Counted from the first letter of the stretch, positions 1 through 10,196 are shown. The stretch: DNA of 64,000 nucleotides from Stakelama sediminis (GCF_014199335.1 NZ_JACIJI010000005.1:109501-173500), one strand, 5' to 3'. Translations and numbers: made by a program. The notes: generated from the letters alone by a model not told the origin.

Positions 1-65
1 CGCAACGTGTCTGGATTTTTGCCGACGCCGCAGATAGAGCGGGCGCAATTCGATGGAAGGAAATC

Positions 66-671
66 ATGCTAGTTTCCAATCGACTGACTCTTGGCCTTGC
101 CTCTGCGATGATGCTGACGCCCGCGGTCGCGCAGGCACAGCAATCGCCCGCATCGACGGTGGAACAACTCGACAGCGGGCTGTTGTCGGCCATGAAGAGC
201 GGCAAGGAGCTGGGCTTCAAGGGGCGTGTGGTGCGCATCGGCCCGGTCATTGAAAAGACCTTTGATCTGCCGCTGATGACACGGCTGGCGGTGGGGCCGG
301 GCTGGAACAGTATCGCACCTGCCGATCAAAAGGCTCTGACGGATGCGTTCTCGCGCATGACCATCGCCCAATATGCGGGCAATTTCGATAGCTGGTCGGG
401 GGAGAAATTCACCGTCAGCCCGAATGTCGAAACGCGCGGCAGCGACGCGCTGGTCCGCACCACGCTGGGTAAGCCCGGCGGCAGCCCGGTGGCGCTGGGC
501 TATCGCCTGCGTCAGGAGGGCGGCGCGTGGAAGATCATCGACGTCTATTACAAGAATTCGATCAGCCAGATTGCCACGCGGCGTTCCGATTTCGCAGGTG
601 TGCTGCAAAAAGGCGGGGCGAAAGCGCTGGTTCGCCATCTCGACGCGCTGGCCGACAAGGCTGCTGATTGA
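66..671 (+). CDS. MlaC/Ttg2D-family periplasmic lipid-binding protein (HpnM-like)
   Basis: Periplasmic shuttle of an Mla/Ttg2-type lipid transport system; members found in hopanoid loci are called HpnM. The 201-residue product starts with a signal peptide ending at about residue 25 (VAQAQ), followed by the Ttg2 fold, including the helix STVEQLDSGLLSAMKSG and FDLPLM at residues 66-71. GGAAGG lies 5 bases before the ATG. Its TGA stop shares bases with the TTG start of the MlaA gene, so the two are coupled. The nearby hpnN and dxs genes favour a hopanoid-linked role, which is inference. The 65 bases to the left are too short to assign to any gene. Confidence 0.88.
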   Translation: MLVSNRLTLGLASAMMLTPAVAQAQQSPASTVEQLDSGLLSAMKSGKELGFKGRVVRIGPVIEKTFDLPLMTRLAVGPGWNSIAPADQKALTDAFSRMTIAQYAGNFDSWSGEKFTVSPNVETRGSDALVRTTLGKPGGSPVALGYRLRQEGGAWKIIDVYYKNSISQIATRRSDFAGVLQKGGAKALVRHLDALADKAAD

Positions 672-1822
672 CGCCGCTGCTGCTTGCCCTGCCGGTTGCC
701 GCCGCTGATCCGGTCGCGCTGGACACGGCGGCGGCATCCCTGCCGCAACAACCGGTCGTCATGCGCGGCCTGCCGCCCGCGCTGCGGCCCGGTGCCTTCG
801 ATACGGCGTCGTCCGGGGCGGCAGATGCGCCGATCATCGTCACGGCATCGGTATCGCCCATGCCGCTGGCACAGTCGCGTGCCGCCGTTGATCCGCCGCC
901 GGTGACGATGGCTTTGGCGGCGACGGTGCCGGTGCGTTTCGCACCGCAAGCCGCCGATTCCGATCATATCGTCGTCACCGCTGCGGTACCGGGGCAGAAC
1001 GACCCGCTGGAAGGGTTCAACCGGACAATGTTCGGGATTCAGATGGGGCTGGACAAGGTGCTGATCCGCCCGCTGGCGATGGCGTACAAGACGGTGGTGC
1101 CGAAGCCGGTGCGATCGGGTCTGCGCAACTTCTTCCGCAATCTGACCGAGCCGCTGGCGTTTTTGAATGACCTGTTGCAGTTGCGCTTCAAGCGGGCAGC
1201 AGAAACCTTTGGCCGGTTCGCAATCAACACGGTGCTGGGTATTGGCGGGTTCCTGGACGTGGCGACGCCCGAAGGCGTGCCGCATCATGACAACAGTTTC
1301 GGCGATACGCTGGCCTATTACGGCATCGGGCCGGGGCCATATCTGTTCCTGCCCTTTGTCGGGCCGACTACGCTGCGTGATTTGCTGAGCAGCCCTGCGG
1401 ACGGAGCCGTACTGCCGGTGCTGATAGGCACGCCGTTCGATCGCGCCGAATATCAGATTCCCAAGGCAGTGATTACCGGGCTGGATCAGCGGGCCGAATC
1501 CGATGCCGACCTGAAGGCGCTGTACCGCAGCGCGGTCGATCCCTATGCGACGCTGCGGTCGGTCTATCTGCAAAACCGTGCGGCGGAAGTCGCGGCGCTG
1601 AAGGAGCATGATGCGGCAAAACCCGCTGCGACCCAGGACGATCCGCTGGCGGATCCGCTGTCCGACCCTTCGGCGGGGTCATCAGGTGATCCGCTGACCG
1701 ACCCGCTCACTGATCCTGCGGCGAGCGGTAAGGCGAAAACGATGCCGACGCCTGCCAACGACCCGCTGACCGATCCGCTTCAGGATCCTGCGGCGACCGC
1801 ACCTTCCTCTTCGCGCGACTGA
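668..1822 (+). CDS. mlaA: MlaA/VacJ-family outer-membrane lipid-asymmetry protein with repeat tail
   Basis: MlaA extracts misplaced lipids from the outer leaflet and hands them to MlaC. The conserved core starts near residue 111 (QNDPLEGFNRTMFGIQM) and includes the FGRFAINTVLGIGGFLD and YGIGPGPYLFLPF segments. Three features are odd. The start is TTG, because a stop lies directly upstream in frame. The short signal region has no lipobox cysteine, although MlaA is usually a lipoprotein. A long Ala/Val/Asp-rich linker precedes the core, and residues about 324-384 hold several copies of DPLTDPL-type repeats. The last 43 bases overlap the 3' end of hpnN on the other strand. Confidence 0.88.
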   Translation: MTPLLLALPVAAADPVALDTAAASLPQQPVVMRGLPPALRPGAFDTASSGAADAPIIVTASVSPMPLAQSRAAVDPPPVTMALAATVPVRFAPQAADSDHIVVTAAVPGQNDPLEGFNRTMFGIQMGLDKVLIRPLAMAYKTVVPKPVRSGLRNFFRNLTEPLAFLNDLLQLRFKRAAETFGRFAINTVLGIGGFLDVATPEGVPHHDNSFGDTLAYYGIGPGPYLFLPFVGPTTLRDLLSSPADGAVLPVLIGTPFDRAEYQIPKAVITGLDQRAESDADLKALYRSAVDPYATLRSVYLQNRAAEVAALKEHDAAKPAATQDDPLADPLSDPSAGSSGDPLTDPLTDPAASGKAKTMPTPANDPLTDPLQDPAATAPSSSRD

Positions 1823-4422
1823 TCCGGCGGGCCGAGCAGCGCGGGTTCGAAGATCAGCGCGCAGACCAGTGTCCATGCGAGCGAGATCATCAGAATCTTG
1901 CCCATGCTGGCGGTGCCGGGGTGGTGCGACAACCATAAGCTGCCGAATGCCGTGCCGGTGGCCAGTGCGCTGAACAGCACCGCCCGCGCTAGACTGGATT
2001 GCAGCAGGTCACGCGCACCCGCGCGCCATGCCATCACGAAATAGATGTGAAAGGCCACGCCTACCCCGAACAACAGCGGAAAGGCGATGATGTTGGCGAA
2101 ATTGATCGGTTGCCCGATCAGCACGCAGGTGCCGAGCGTCAGGAAGCCCGACAGGACCACCGGTGCGAGCGTGAAGGCGACTTCACGAACGCTGCGCAAC
2201 ACGAAGAACAACAATAGGCTGACCAGCACCAGCGCGATCACTCCGGCTTGAATGAACGCACCTGCGACGGTCGAGGCGGCGGCCTGGGTCGCGACCGGAA
2301 GGCCGGAAATGGCAGGGGTGACGCGTGCCACGGCGGCGCGGAAGCGTTCGAGAACGCGATTGTCCATGCTGTTGCCGCTAGGGAACAGTTCGACACGCGC
2401 GCGGCCATCGGGCGCCACCCAGTCGCGGCGAAGCTGGTCGGGCAGGGTGTCCCGGCTGACGGGCTGGGCCTGCAACATCGACCGGATCTGGTTCAGTGTA
2501 GTATCGAGCGGCTTCGAAAGGACCGCGTTCGCCTTTGCGCGTATCTGCGGCGAGGCGGTGGCCAGTCTTTCAAACGCGGTGGCCAGCCGCAGCGCGGGCT
2601 GGTTGGCGGGGGCCGCGGTCTGCTGTGCCACGCTGCGAAGCTGCTGTGCCGTGCTCCGTAACGCCTGAACCAGTTCGCTGTCGCTGGGTGGAGGCATGGT
2701 GTCGAACGGGTTGATCGTCAGGTCGAGCAGCATCGAGGCGTCCTGAATCAGCGCCAGTTTCGGTTGCTGGTTGTCGGGGACGAAGCTGTCGAGCGTCACC
2801 GCGAGCGAAACTTCGGGCAGCGCACCCAGCTTTTTCGCAAGCGCGTCTGCGGCCTGCACATTGGGGGCGAGCGCCTCGATGGTGTTCGGCGTGCGGTCGG
2901 GATCGCGCGTCAGGTCGGTCAGCGTCGCCATCGCGGGCGAATGCGGATCGCGCAGGTGCATCGGGTTGAAGTCGAACCGCACGAACGGCAGCAGCGCGAT
3001 ACTGACCAGCAGCGCCAGCACGAACGCCCACAGCACGCTTTTGCGGCGGCGTTCCAGAAAAGCATCGACGGGCGCCATCTGGCTGAACCCGACGTCGCGG
3101 CTTGGCTTGCCGGGGTTGAGCAGTAGCAACAGCGCGGGCAGAAACGTCACTGAAAAGGCGAGCGCAATGATCATGCCCAGCCCGGCGATAATACCCAGTT
3201 GCGCGATACCGACATAGGCGGTGGGCAGGAACGCCGCGAAGCCGAGGAAGATCGCCGCCGCCGCCAGCAGCAACGGTGCCCCCAGCGCGCCAGCCGCGCG
3301 GCGCAGCGCATCGGCCGCGCCGAAGCCTTCCACCCGCTCGGCATTGAAGCGCACGCTGATCTGAATTCCGAAATCGACTCCCAGCCCGACGAACAGCGGG
3401 ATGAAGGCGACCGAGATCAGGTTGAGTTTTTCAACCGCCAGCAGGCCGAGCGCGGTGGTGACGATCAGTCCGGCGACGATGGTGATCAGGATTGCCGCGA
3501 CGATCTTTGCCGAGCGCGTGGCGAACCACAGGGTCAGCAGCATTGCCGCCAGCATCACGAAGGCGACGAGACCGATATTCTCCTCCAGCGTCGCGAATTC
3601 CTGATCCGCCAGCGGCACTTCGCCGGTCAGCCGCACCGACACGCCATGCGCGGCATCCAAACCCAGTGACTTGGCCGCAGCATCGACGGCATCGCTTGCC
3701 GCCTCTCCGGGCATCAGGTCGGCATGGTTGAGTACCGGCTGGGCAAGGATCAGCTTCCGGGTCGGTGCCGCCATCCCCGACTTGCCGTCATTGAGCAGGC
3801 GTTGCCATGAGAAGAAGGCCGGTTTGCCGTCCACCACCTTGTCCAGTGCGTCGGCCAGCGCGGTCATCGGTTTGTCTATCCGGCTGAGCGATGTCGTGCC
3901 CTGTTGGACGCCGGTCAGCATGGTCGACAGCGATGTGGCGACGCCACGCAGACTGGGATCGGCGGCGAGCGGTCCCAGCATCGGCTGCGCCTGAATCAGG
4001 TTTGCCGTGGTCTGCTGAACCTCCTTTTGTGACTGAAACAACAGCCCTTCGCGTGCGAAGAAATCCCCGCCATCGGGGCGCTGGATCATGCGGAAATGCT
4101 GTTTGTCGCTGCCGAGTTTTTTCGCCAGCGCGTCGCTGGCACTTTCGGCCAGTTCGGGCGTCTTGCCGTCGATCACGATCAGCATGACGTCGCGAAGCTG
4201 CGGAAAGGCGTTTTCGATCGCGCTTTCCTGTTGCCGCCACTCCACTTTGGGGGAAATCAGCGCGCCGGTATCGGTGGTCATCGCAAAATGACCCGCGGCG
4301 TAGAACAGTGCCGCCAGCGTCAGCAGTGCGGTAATCAGCAATGTCGCCCATGGTCGCCTGACGCTGCTACCGACCAGTGCCGGGACCGGGGTGCGCAGAG
4401 TCGAAAGCGAAAGCGGCTTCAT
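1780..4422 (-). CDS. hpnN: hopanoid-associated RND/MMPL transporter HpnN
   Basis: Inner-membrane RND-superfamily protein; HpnN is known to move hopanoids toward the outer membrane. The 880 residues show the RND plan: one TM segment near residue 30, a periplasmic domain, a five-TM block at about 275-435, a further TM, a second periplasmic domain, and a second TM block at about 725-860. The GLGVDFGIQISVRF and GVGVAFHIYFVM segments are the paired TM4-type sequences of MMPL proteins. Its ATG is one base from the stop of the upstream DUF2141 gene, so it is coupled to it. Its 3' end overlaps mlaA tail to tail. Partnership with the MlaC-like and MlaA proteins is inferred from clustering. Confidence 0.9.
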   Translation of the reverse strand: MKPLSLSTLRTPVPALVGSSVRRPWATLLITALLTLAALFYAAGHFAMTTDTGALISPKVEWRQQESAIENAFPQLRDVMLIVIDGKTPELAESASDALAKKLGSDKQHFRMIQRPDGGDFFAREGLLFQSQKEVQQTTANLIQAQPMLGPLAADPSLRGVATSLSTMLTGVQQGTTSLSRIDKPMTALADALDKVVDGKPAFFSWQRLLNDGKSGMAAPTRKLILAQPVLNHADLMPGEAASDAVDAAAKSLGLDAAHGVSVRLTGEVPLADQEFATLEENIGLVAFVMLAAMLLTLWFATRSAKIVAAILITIVAGLIVTTALGLLAVEKLNLISVAFIPLFVGLGVDFGIQISVRFNAERVEGFGAADALRRAAGALGAPLLLAAAAIFLGFAAFLPTAYVGIAQLGIIAGLGMIIALAFSVTFLPALLLLLNPGKPSRDVGFSQMAPVDAFLERRRKSVLWAFVLALLVSIALLPFVRFDFNPMHLRDPHSPAMATLTDLTRDPDRTPNTIEALAPNVQAADALAKKLGALPEVSLAVTLDSFVPDNQQPKLALIQDASMLLDLTINPFDTMPPPSDSELVQALRSTAQQLRSVAQQTAAPANQPALRLATAFERLATASPQIRAKANAVLSKPLDTTLNQIRSMLQAQPVSRDTLPDQLRRDWVAPDGRARVELFPSGNSMDNRVLERFRAAVARVTPAISGLPVATQAAASTVAGAFIQAGVIALVLVSLLLFFVLRSVREVAFTLAPVVLSGFLTLGTCVLIGQPINFANIIAFPLLFGVGVAFHIYFVMAWRAGARDLLQSSLARAVLFSALATGTAFGSLWLSHHPGTASMGKILMISLAWTLVCALIFEPALLGPPDQSREEEGAVAAGS

Positions 4423-4423
4423 G

Positions 4424-4885
4424 TCACAGGAAGTGGCGCAGATTCAGCGAAATGGTTTTGGACCGGCCGTCGAAATCAAACTTCGCATCCTGCCATTTCG
4501 GTGGTTTCATGCGAATGGGCGCGTCATTGGAAAAGCCGACCGGCTCGGTTGGAATGCCGAACAGCGCCTGATTGACCTTGCCGTCGCCATTTTCGTCCTG
4601 AAAAACCTGCGCGGCATAGATACCCGCGGGCAGGCCGGTGACGCGCACGGTGGTAACGCCGACCTTTGCCGGAGCCGATCCGGTATAGGGGCAGTCGTCC
4701 TTCAAAAAGAGCTTTTGGCTGCAGATAGAGACATGCACCATACCCTTTGCCTTGGTGACGTTGCCGACTTTCAGCGTCAGCACCCCCGCATCGGGAACGG
4801 GGGCAGGGGCGGGCTTGGGTGCCTGCGTTGCCGCACAGGTCAACAGTGCGGCAATAGCCAGTGCGGCGATACGCTTGATACTCAT
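4424..4885 (-). CDS. DUF2141 secreted protein
   Basis: A 153-residue exported protein with a hydrophobic leader (ALAIAALLTCAA) and a Pro/Ala linker, then a DUF2141 domain of beta-sandwich type. The family signature is seen in GIYAAQVFQDENGDGKVNQALFG region, which also looks like a calcium-loop motif (DENGDGKVN), and in the ending PTEPVGFSNDAPI. Two cysteines (CSQKLFLKDDC) could form a disulphide. Function is unknown. It lies between dxs and hpnN with 9-base and 1-base gaps, so all three are probably one transcript. The Cys in the leader is not in a good lipobox, so a lipoprotein is possible but unlikely. Confidence 0.82.
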   Translation of the reverse strand: MSIKRIAALAIAALLTCAATQAPKPAPAPVPDAGVLTLKVGNVTKAKGMVHVSICSQKLFLKDDCPYTGSAPAKVGVTTVRVTGLPAGIYAAQVFQDENGDGKVNQALFGIPTEPVGFSNDAPIRMKPPKWQDAKFDFDGRSKTISLNLRHFL

Positions 4886-4894
4886 GAAACTTCC

Positions 4895-6829
4895 TTACGC
4901 CCTTGTGTCCGCCTCTTTTGCGCTTTCATTCCACCGCAGCGCCTTGAGTACGGTATCGACGATGTCCGGGGCATTAAGGCCGGCTTCGTCATATTGCCTG
5001 TCGGGCTTATCCTGATCCTGAAAGCGGTCGGGCAGACGCATGGTACGCAGCTTTAGCCCCGCATCGATCAGTCCTTCGTCGCTGGCCAGCGTCAGCACAT
5101 GCGCGCCCAGCCCGCCAATCGCAGCCTCCTCGATCGTCACCGCCACTTCATGCGTGGCGAGCAGCTTGCGGATCAGTTCCTCGTCGAGCGGCTTGGCGAA
5201 GCGCAGGTCGGTGACTGTCGTCGACAACCCCTTGGCCTCCAGCATGTCGGCGGCCTTCTCCGCCTCGGTCAGCCGCGTACCGAGCGACAGGATCGCGACC
5301 TTCTTTCCCTCGCGCACAATCCGGCCTTTGCCGATGGGCAGCTTTTCCAGTACTTCGGGGATTGGAACGCCGGTTCCGCTCCCGCGCGGATAGCGCACGG
5401 CGATCGGCCCATCGTCATGCACGGCGGCGGTATAGACCATGTTCGCCAGTTCCGCCTCATCGGCAGCCGCCATCACCACGAAATTGGGCAGCGTAGAGAG
5501 ATAGGTCACGTCGAAGCTGCCTGCATGGGTGGCACCGTCCGCGCCCACCAGACCCGCGCGGTCGATGGCGAACCGAACGGGCAGGTTCTGGATCGCGACG
5601 TCATGCACCACCTGATCATAGGCACGTTGCAGGAAGGTCGAATAAATCGCGCAGAACGGGCGCATTCCCTGTGCCGCCAGTCCAGCCGCAAAGGTTACCG
5701 CATGTTGTTCGGCAATGCCCACGTCGAACGCGCGATCGGGATGCGCTTTGGCAAAGCGGTCGACACCCGTTCCGCCCGGCATCGCCGCCGTGATTGCACA
5801 GAGGCGCTCATCGGTCTCTGCCAGTTTTGCCAGCGTGTCGCCGAACACATCCTGATATTTGGGCGGCCCCGGCGGACCTTTCACCTGTGCGCCTGTCACC
5901 ACGTCGAATTTCTGCACACCGTGATATTTGTCGGCTGCATTTTCGGCCGGGGCATAGCCCTTGCCCTTTTGCGTCACGACATGGATGAGCACCGGCCCTT
6001 CCTTTGCGTCGCGGACATTTTCCAGCACCGGGATCAGATGGTCGAGATTGTGCCCGTCTATCGGCCCGACATAATAAAACCCCAGTTCCTCGAACAAGGT
6101 GCCGCCGGTCGCCATGCCGCGGGCATATTCCTCCGCCTTGCCGGCGGCCTTGTGCATCCGCTTCGACAGTTTCTTGGTCACCTTGCTGGCAAGACCACGC
6201 AGACCCAGATACTCGCCCGACGATACCAGCCGCGCCAGATAGGCCGACAGGCCACCCACCGGCGGCGCAATCGACATGTCATTGTCGTTCAGGATGACGA
6301 CCAGCCGGTTGCCCGCCTGCTCGGCATTGTTCATCGCCTCATAGGCCATGCCGGCCGAGATCGATCCGTCGCCGATCACCGCAATTGCCTTGCCCGGATT
6401 GTCGGACAGCTTGTTTGCGACCGCAAAACCCAGCGCCGCCGAGATCGAGGTCGAGGAGTGCGCCGCCCCGAACGGGTCGTACTCACTTTCCGTCCGTTTG
6501 GTGAAGCCCGACAGTCCGCCGCCCTGACGCAGCGTGCGGATGCGGTCGCGCCGACCGGTCAGGATCTTGTGCGGATAGCATTGATGCCCGACATCCCAGA
6601 CCAGCCGGTCGTTGGGCGTATCGAACACATAGTGCAGGGCTACGGTCAGTTCGACCACGCCCAGACCGGAGCCAAGATGCCCGCCCGTGGTTCCCACCGC
6701 AGAAATGACTTCGGCACGCAATTCGTCGGCTACCTGCCGCAATTGGGAAGCTTTCAGTGTCCGCAATTTGTCTGGAGTCGCCACCGTATCCAGTAACGGT
6801 GTATCGGGTTTCATATTCGTCATGCGCAT
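4895..6829 (-). CDS. dxs: 1-deoxy-D-xylulose-5-phosphate synthase
   Basis: Thiamine-diphosphate enzyme that condenses pyruvate and glyceraldehyde 3-phosphate, the first step of the MEP isoprenoid pathway. At 644 residues it has normal length. Visible motifs are [13 protein letters not shown], the cofactor-binding segment [16 protein letters not shown] with a following NDNDMSI, and the transketolase-like [18 protein letters not shown]. It leads an apparent operon with the DUF2141 gene and hpnN, so precursor supply and transport of hopanoid-type lipids may be co-expressed. The start is uncertain among three close ATGs (6829, 6823, 6814), none with a strong ribosome-binding site. Confidence 0.96.
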   Translation of the reverse strand: MRMTNMKPDTPLLDTVATPDKLRTLKASQLRQVADELRAEVISAVGTTGGHLGSGLGVVELTVALHYVFDTPNDRLVWDVGHQCYPHKILTGRRDRIRTLRQGGGLSGFTKRTESEYDPFGAAHSSTSISAALGFAVANKLSDNPGKAIAVIGDGSISAGMAYEAMNNAEQAGNRLVVILNDNDMSIAPPVGGLSAYLARLVSSGEYLGLRGLASKVTKKLSKRMHKAAGKAEEYARGMATGGTLFEELGFYYVGPIDGHNLDHLIPVLENVRDAKEGPVLIHVVTQKGKGYAPAENAADKYHGVQKFDVVTGAQVKGPPGPPKYQDVFGDTLAKLAETDERLCAITAAMPGGTGVDRFAKAHPDRAFDVGIAEQHAVTFAAGLAAQGMRPFCAIYSTFLQRAYDQVVHDVAIQNLPVRFAIDRAGLVGADGATHAGSFDVTYLSTLPNFVVMAAADEAELANMVYTAAVHDDGPIAVRYPRGSGTGVPIPEVLEKLPIGKGRIVREGKKVAILSLGTRLTEAEKAADMLEAKGLSTTVTDLRFAKPLDEELIRKLLATHEVAVTIEEAAIGGLGAHVLTLASDEGLIDAGLKLRTMRLPDRFQDQDKPDRQYDEAGLNAPDIVDTVLKALRWNESAKEADTRA

Positions 6830-6841
6830 GTGTTTAGGCCC

Positions 6842-6870
6842 AAAATCAGCAATGGGAAACCATTGCTGAT
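6842..6870 (-). terminator. intrinsic terminator after ppc
   Basis: A perfect 11-bp stem (6845-6855 with 6860-6870) closes a 4-base loop. Read on the minus strand, downstream of the ppc stop at 6973, the stem is followed by TTTT then GGG. Its position between ppc and dxs fits a rho-independent terminator for ppc. Confidence 0.8.
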
Positions 6871-6972
6871 GCGGGGCGGATCAATTCACGCATGAAACAA
6901 ACTCCGGTTTGGAAACCGGTAAACGTCGGGAACGTGATTCCGTTGCCCGTGAAACCGACGCAACGGTCGCTT

Positions 6973-9648
6973 CTAGCCGCTGTTGCGCAACGCCGTAGCG
7001 ATGGCGTTGATCGACAGCAAAATGCCCTCGCGAATGCGTGCATCGTCCTCCCCGGCGCGGTGACGCTTCAGCAGTTCGATCTGCAACAGGTTGAGCGGCT
7101 CGATATAGGGCAGGCGCAGCAGGATCGAACTTTCGAGCCCCGGATGTTTTTCCAGCAAGCGCGTCTGGCGCGTCACCATCAACAGTCCGTCATGCGTTTG
7201 CTGCCAGCCTTCGCGAATGCGTCCGAAAATCGTCTCGCCGGCACCCTGATCCTCGACCAGCGTGGCATAGCGTGCGGCGATGCCCATGTCGGATTTGGCG
7301 AGCACCATTTCCATATTTTCCAGCGTCGCGGCGAATAACGGCCAGCCTTCGGCCATTTCGCGCAGCAGCCCCTTGTCCTCGAACGCGGTGATAGCCTGAC
7401 CCACGCCGTACCAGCCGGGCAGCATGACACGCGCCTGCGCCCAACTGAATACCCACGGAATCGCGCGCAAATCCTCAATCGCGTCGGATTTCTTGCGGCT
7501 GGCCGGACGCGAGCCGATGTTGAGACCGGCGATTTCGGTCAGCGGCGTCATCTGGCGGAAGAACTGACGGAATCCGTCGGTGCCGTACACCAGCGCGCGA
7601 TAGGCGTGATAGGCAGTGTCCGAAAGCTGATCCATCGCCGCGGCGAAGCGGTCGTAATCGCGGTTGCTCAGGCGCTCCGGCTCCAGACTGGCGAGCAGCG
7701 TTGCCGATGTCATCACCTCCAGATTGGCCATGGCGCTTTGCGGCGTGCCGTATTTGGCGGCGATCACCTCGCCCTGTTCGGTGATGCGGATGCGGCCCTG
7801 CACCGTGCCGGGCGGCTGGGCGCGGATCGCGGAGAAGGCGGAACCGCCGCCGCGCCCCACGGCACCGCCGCGCCCGTGGAACAACTGCATCCCGATGCCT
7901 GCATCTTCGAACACCGGGGCAAGCGCGGTCGAACCGCGCGACAATTGCCAGGTGGATGTCAAATAGCCGCCATCCTTATTCGAATCGGAATAGCCGATCA
8001 TCACTTCCTGATAGCCGCGTGCATTCGATACGGTGGCAACTTCGGGCAGCGCGAACCAGGCGCGCATCACATCGGGCGCGGCCTCCAGATCGGCGACGGT
8101 TTCGAACAACGGAACCGCCATGACATGCGCCTGAGGCGGATTGCCGGGCACATACAGGCCGGCTTCCTTCAGCATCAGATTGACTTCCAGCAGATCCGAT
8201 ACCGAAGTTGCCATCGAAATGACGTAGTTGTTGATGCAGTCACGGCCATATTTGGCGTGCGCATCGGCTGCGGCGTGCATGATCGCCAGCTCGGATGCTG
8301 TTTCGTCCGAATATTCGGCATAAGGGCTGGTCAGCGGGCGCGGGCTGGCAAGTTCTCTGCGCAGCAGGGCAACGCGGGCTTCCTCATCCAGCGCCATATA
8401 ATCGTCTTCCACACCTGCCGATTTCAGCAGTTCGGCAACCACGCGTTCATGCACCGCGCTGTTCTGGCGCATGTCGAGTGTGGCGAGATGGAAGCCGAAC
8501 GTCTCTACCGCGCGGATCAGCCGGCCCAGCGCGCCGCCGGACCCCAGCACACGTTTACCGTCTGCGGTCAGTCCGCGCGCGATGACCAACAGGTCGGCAC
8601 GAAACGCATGGGGATCGGGATAGGGTGTGCCCGTCAGCGGGGCAGGGCGCGGCGGCAGCTTGCCGGTCAGGTTTGCATGCGTGGCCGATAGCCGGGCATA
8701 AATGCCCGAAATGGCACGACGATAGGGCTCGTCGCTGCGGCTTTCAGCCTCGTCGCCGCTGGCATCGGCCAGCGCCTGCACATCGGCATCGACTTCGCCA
8801 TGCTGGGTCGAGATCGACAATTCAGCACCCAGTGCGTGCAGCGAGTCGAGATAATGGCCGATGACGGTTTCGGCCGCGCGGGACAACGCCAGGCGCATCG
8901 AATCGGCGGTAACGAAGGGGTTGCCGTCACGATCGCCGCCGATCCAGCTTCCCGGTTTTAGGAAAGAGGGCGCACGCTCGCCCAACGCCCGGTCCCAGCG
9001 CGCATATAGCGCGGGAAGCGCGGGCAGAAACACGTCGCGCAGATAGCTGAGCGCATTTTCAACTTCATCGGCGACATAGAGTCGGTCGCGGCGCAGCACG
9101 CGGGTCTGCCACAGGAGCGCGATCTGGCGGATGATCGCGTCATCGACCAGCGCTCCTTCGGGCGTTTCAGTGATGCCCTTGTCGCGCATCCGCATCAGAT
9201 CGGCAATGCGGTTGCGATGGTCGATCATGCTCTTGCGCCGGACCTCGGTCGGGTGCGCGGTGAGCACCGGGACGATGCGGGCGTCGGCGAGCAGGCCGAG
9301 TACGGCGCTCGAGTCGATCCCGTCCTTTTTCAGTCGCTCAAGCGCATGTTCGACATCGGCGTCCTTCTCGACCGCCACGCCCTGCCGATCCTCAGCCAGA
9401 TTGGCGAGCATCGAGAACAACATAAAGCCACGCGTAAAATCCAGCGTTTCATCCAGCGTCAGCCGGTCCAGTCCCGGATCGATGGCATCGGCCCCCGCCA
9501 CGCCGCGGTGGCGATCGACCGAAGTGGAGCGGATATATTCGATGCGTTTAAACAGTTCCTCCCCGCCATATTCGCGGATGACGTCGCCCAGCAGGCGACC
9601 GAGAAAGCGGATATCGGGATTGTTCGTGATGGGGGATTTTGTAGCCAT
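6973..9648 (-). CDS. ppc: phosphoenolpyruvate carboxylase
   Basis: Carboxylates PEP to oxaloacetate to refill the TCA cycle. At 891 residues it has family length. Visible motifs include VLTAHPTEVRRK with the catalytic His, GGDRDGNP, GYSDSNKDGGYLTSTW, and the glycine-rich FHGRGGAVGRGGG loop. The C terminus reads RNSG where most enzymes end in (Q/R)NTG; the terminal Gly needed for activity is kept. I chose the ATG at 9648 (MATKSPITN) because AGAAGG lies 5 bases before it; an in-frame start 18 bases upstream has no such site. A strong terminator follows the gene. Confidence 0.96.
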   Translation of the reverse strand: MATKSPITNNPDIRFLGRLLGDVIREYGGEELFKRIEYIRSTSVDRHRGVAGADAIDPGLDRLTLDETLDFTRGFMLFSMLANLAEDRQGVAVEKDADVEHALERLKKDGIDSSAVLGLLADARIVPVLTAHPTEVRRKSMIDHRNRIADLMRMRDKGITETPEGALVDDAIIRQIALLWQTRVLRRDRLYVADEVENALSYLRDVFLPALPALYARWDRALGERAPSFLKPGSWIGGDRDGNPFVTADSMRLALSRAAETVIGHYLDSLHALGAELSISTQHGEVDADVQALADASGDEAESRSDEPYRRAISGIYARLSATHANLTGKLPPRPAPLTGTPYPDPHAFRADLLVIARGLTADGKRVLGSGGALGRLIRAVETFGFHLATLDMRQNSAVHERVVAELLKSAGVEDDYMALDEEARVALLRRELASPRPLTSPYAEYSDETASELAIMHAAADAHAKYGRDCINNYVISMATSVSDLLEVNLMLKEAGLYVPGNPPQAHVMAVPLFETVADLEAAPDVMRAWFALPEVATVSNARGYQEVMIGYSDSNKDGGYLTSTWQLSRGSTALAPVFEDAGIGMQLFHGRGGAVGRGGGSAFSAIRAQPPGTVQGRIRITEQGEVIAAKYGTPQSAMANLEVMTSATLLASLEPERLSNRDYDRFAAAMDQLSDTAYHAYRALVYGTDGFRQFFRQMTPLTEIAGLNIGSRPASRKKSDAIEDLRAIPWVFSWAQARVMLPGWYGVGQAITAFEDKGLLREMAEGWPLFAATLENMEMVLAKSDMGIAARYATLVEDQGAGETIFGRIREGWQQTHDGLLMVTRQTRLLEKHPGLESSILLRLPYIEPLNLLQIELLKRHRAGEDDARIREGILLSINAIATALRNSG

Positions 9649-9710
9649 ATGTCCTTCTTGCTGCATTGCACCAGCGCTCCGGTCAACCGGAAGTCGGCTT
9701 TGGCGAAAGA

Positions 9711-10196
9711 TTATTTCGATTTCAGAACGGAAATTCTGCCGCTCGGCTCGAGCGTGACCCGGCTTGCCTGATCGATATTCTCGATACCCTGACTGCGCAG
9801 GGCCTCATCCAGGTCAGCGGCAGATACGGAATGTTGTTGTAGTCTGCTCAGGAACAGTTTGCCATCCCGTGCCAGTTCGATCGCCGGACCTTCGATCAGG
9901 CGTGAAAACATGCGGCGATGGGCAATGATCCGGGCGATGATCCAGTGCAGGGCCATGATCAGCGCTACTTCCAGAAACACGGTGGGAAGCGGCGCATTGC
10001 CGCTCAGCCCCCGACTGAGTGTCGATCCGACAATGATCGAAACGGTGATGTCGAGGGCGGACCAGCGCGCGAACGTCCTGCGTCCGGCAAGCCGGAAGAG
10101 GATCAGGCCATAGGCGAAAACCAGCACGGTGCGGGCACATGCCTGTGCGGCGGATATGCTATGCGGACTTCCGAAAATGGCATGGAAAGTTTCCAT
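9711..10196 (-). CDS. DUF421 (YetF-type) membrane protein
   Basis: A 161-residue protein of the DUF421/YetF family. It has an N-terminal membrane region with about three hydrophobic segments (residues 20-40, 47-60 and 67-90), including GRRTFARWSALDITVSIIVG, which is typical of the family, and a C-terminal soluble domain beginning near GPAIELARDGKL. No function is firmly established for the family. It is shorter than the common 230-residue Bacillus relatives, carrying only one soluble module. It sits between ppc and an rlpA-type gene, with no sign of a shared operon. Confidence 0.85.
   Translation of the reverse strand: METFHAIFGSPHSISAAQACARTVLVFAYGLILFRLAGRRTFARWSALDITVSIIVGSTLSRGLSGNAPLPTVFLEVALIMALHWIIARIIAHRRMFSRLIEGPAIELARDGKLFLSRLQQHSVSAADLDEALRSQGIENIDQASRVTLEPSGRISVLKSK

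Noticed and set aside
5099..6796. Long open frame antisense to dxs
   Set aside because: The dxs protein is recognisable over its full length; the opposite frame is a shadow.
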